From: Teredinibacter franksiae
Lineage (GTDB): Bacteria; Pseudomonadota; Gammaproteobacteria; Pseudomonadales; Cellvibrionaceae
Reading direction: 5' to 3'
DNA: 64,000 nucleotides
Assembly: GCF_014218805.1 (NCBI RefSeq)
Contig: NZ_JACJUV010000001.1
Location: forward strand, 1,686,501-1,750,500
Shown here: positions 63,747 to 64,000 of the stretch, piece after piece
Numbering within the stretch: position 1 is the first letter of the stretch
Layout of the letters: the number at the start of each line of letters is the position of its first letter
Position numbers and translations under genes: made by a program
Notes under the pieces: model-generated
What the model saw: the letters and a program-made list of their open reading frames with translations, nothing else
Told to the model about the DNA's origin: nothing
Databases searched by the model: none

Positions 63747-64000
63747 GTGCAGCCTATTATTTACGCAACGGAAGCGATTACCGCCCTAGGGGACTCGCAG
63801 GCAATGTCCTCGTGTGCGATTGCGGCGGGCTTATCGGCATTTGAAAATCATCCCTTTATGCTAGATATGGCGGGAGCCCCCTACAAGGTGGCTATGGTTC
63901 CCTTACTAGAGCCAGGTGAAACACAGCGCATACCCTCACTGGTTGAGAAAATTCTAAACACCACTCTAGCCAAGCTTCCAACAGTTACCGAAAGTGTTGA
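63747..64000 (+). CDS. ketosynthase-like protein of T6SS cluster (3' end outside window)
   Basis: The first 84 codons of a gene that starts with GTG at 63747 behind AAGGAG. The visible part (IIYATEAITALGDSQAMSSCAIAAGLSAFENHPFMLDMAGAP) resembles the N-terminus of the thiolase/beta-ketoacyl-synthase-like proteins often encoded beside DUF2169 genes. Without the remainder the active-site residues cannot be checked. Confidence 0.7.
   Translation, partial: MQPIIYATEAITALGDSQAMSSCAIAAGLSAFENHPFMLDMAGAPYKVAMVPLLEPGETQRIPSLVEKILNTTLAKLPTVTESV

Overview
The window reads as chromosomal DNA of a marine-type gammaproteobacterium, most likely from the Cellvibrionaceae (Saccharophagus/Teredinibacter relatives). 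The pointers are a fused BioH-BioC biotin enzyme, RdgC, a DUF3094 protein, RpoD and DnaG of gammaproteobacterial type, a secreted GH43 glycosidase and a type VI secretion-associated DUF2169 gene. This placement is inferred from gene content only; no database search was possible.

Layout. 1-0.9 kb: end of moaA plus moaB (molybdenum cofactor). 0.9-3.3 kb: a secreted GH43 enzyme and an unrecognised membrane protein. 3.5-8.8 kb: a sulfur-oxyanion operon behind a perfect FNR/ANR box, encoding an octaheme tetrathionate-reductase-family cytochrome, a seven-heme/cytochrome b fusion, and two YeeE/YedE transporters, the second with a rhodanese tail. 8.9-11.2 kb: an unusual pair, one protein FIST-like and the other apparently derived from the N-terminal part of an ISL3 transposase. 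11.8-20.9 kb: an orphan acetylating aldehyde dehydrogenase, two FKBP isomerases, rdgC, an acyltransferase, a thioesterase, a GntR regulator, an EVE protein and an acyl-CoA dehydrogenase. 21.0-22.3 kb: a HExxH protein of the SprA/CJM1_0395 type, a short flagellar-rod-like protein and a 41-residue reading frame between them. 22.6-27.5 kb: bioB-bioF-bioHC-bioD with a BirA-type operator. 27.5-40.8 kb: comF, a degenerate GGDEF protein, srkA, a YjbR protein, gnd, an FMN-binding protein, a FimV-like protein, a GST, dnaG and rpoD.

40.8-56 kb is the accessory part. A broken copy of the 3' end of mtfA and intact mtfA bracket a large lipoprotein gene. A CAU-anticodon tRNA has its 3' end duplicated exactly 100 bp downstream, a typical scar of element integration. 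Beyond it lie, in visibly more A/T-rich DNA, an XRE/ImmA-IrrE pair, a three-gene HTH-nucleotidyltransferase-DEDDh exonuclease operon with a perfect 23-bp palindromic operator, two copies of a REP-like palindromic element around a pentapeptide-repeat membrane protein, and several small genes of DUF families. No integrase or transposase gene is visible.

56-64 kb: a large DUF349 protein, a nearly gene-free kilobase, a secreted unknown protein, a small thioredoxin-fold/GDCCVxC pair, and the start of a DUF2169/ketosynthase-like gene set running off the right edge.

The best candidates for undescribed biology are the three-gene operon at 47.3-48.9 kb, the FIST-like/ISL3-derived pair at 8.9-11.2 kb, and the sulfur operon whose rhodanese domain lacks its active-site cysteine while the protein ends in a Gly-Gly-Gly-Cys-Gly tail.
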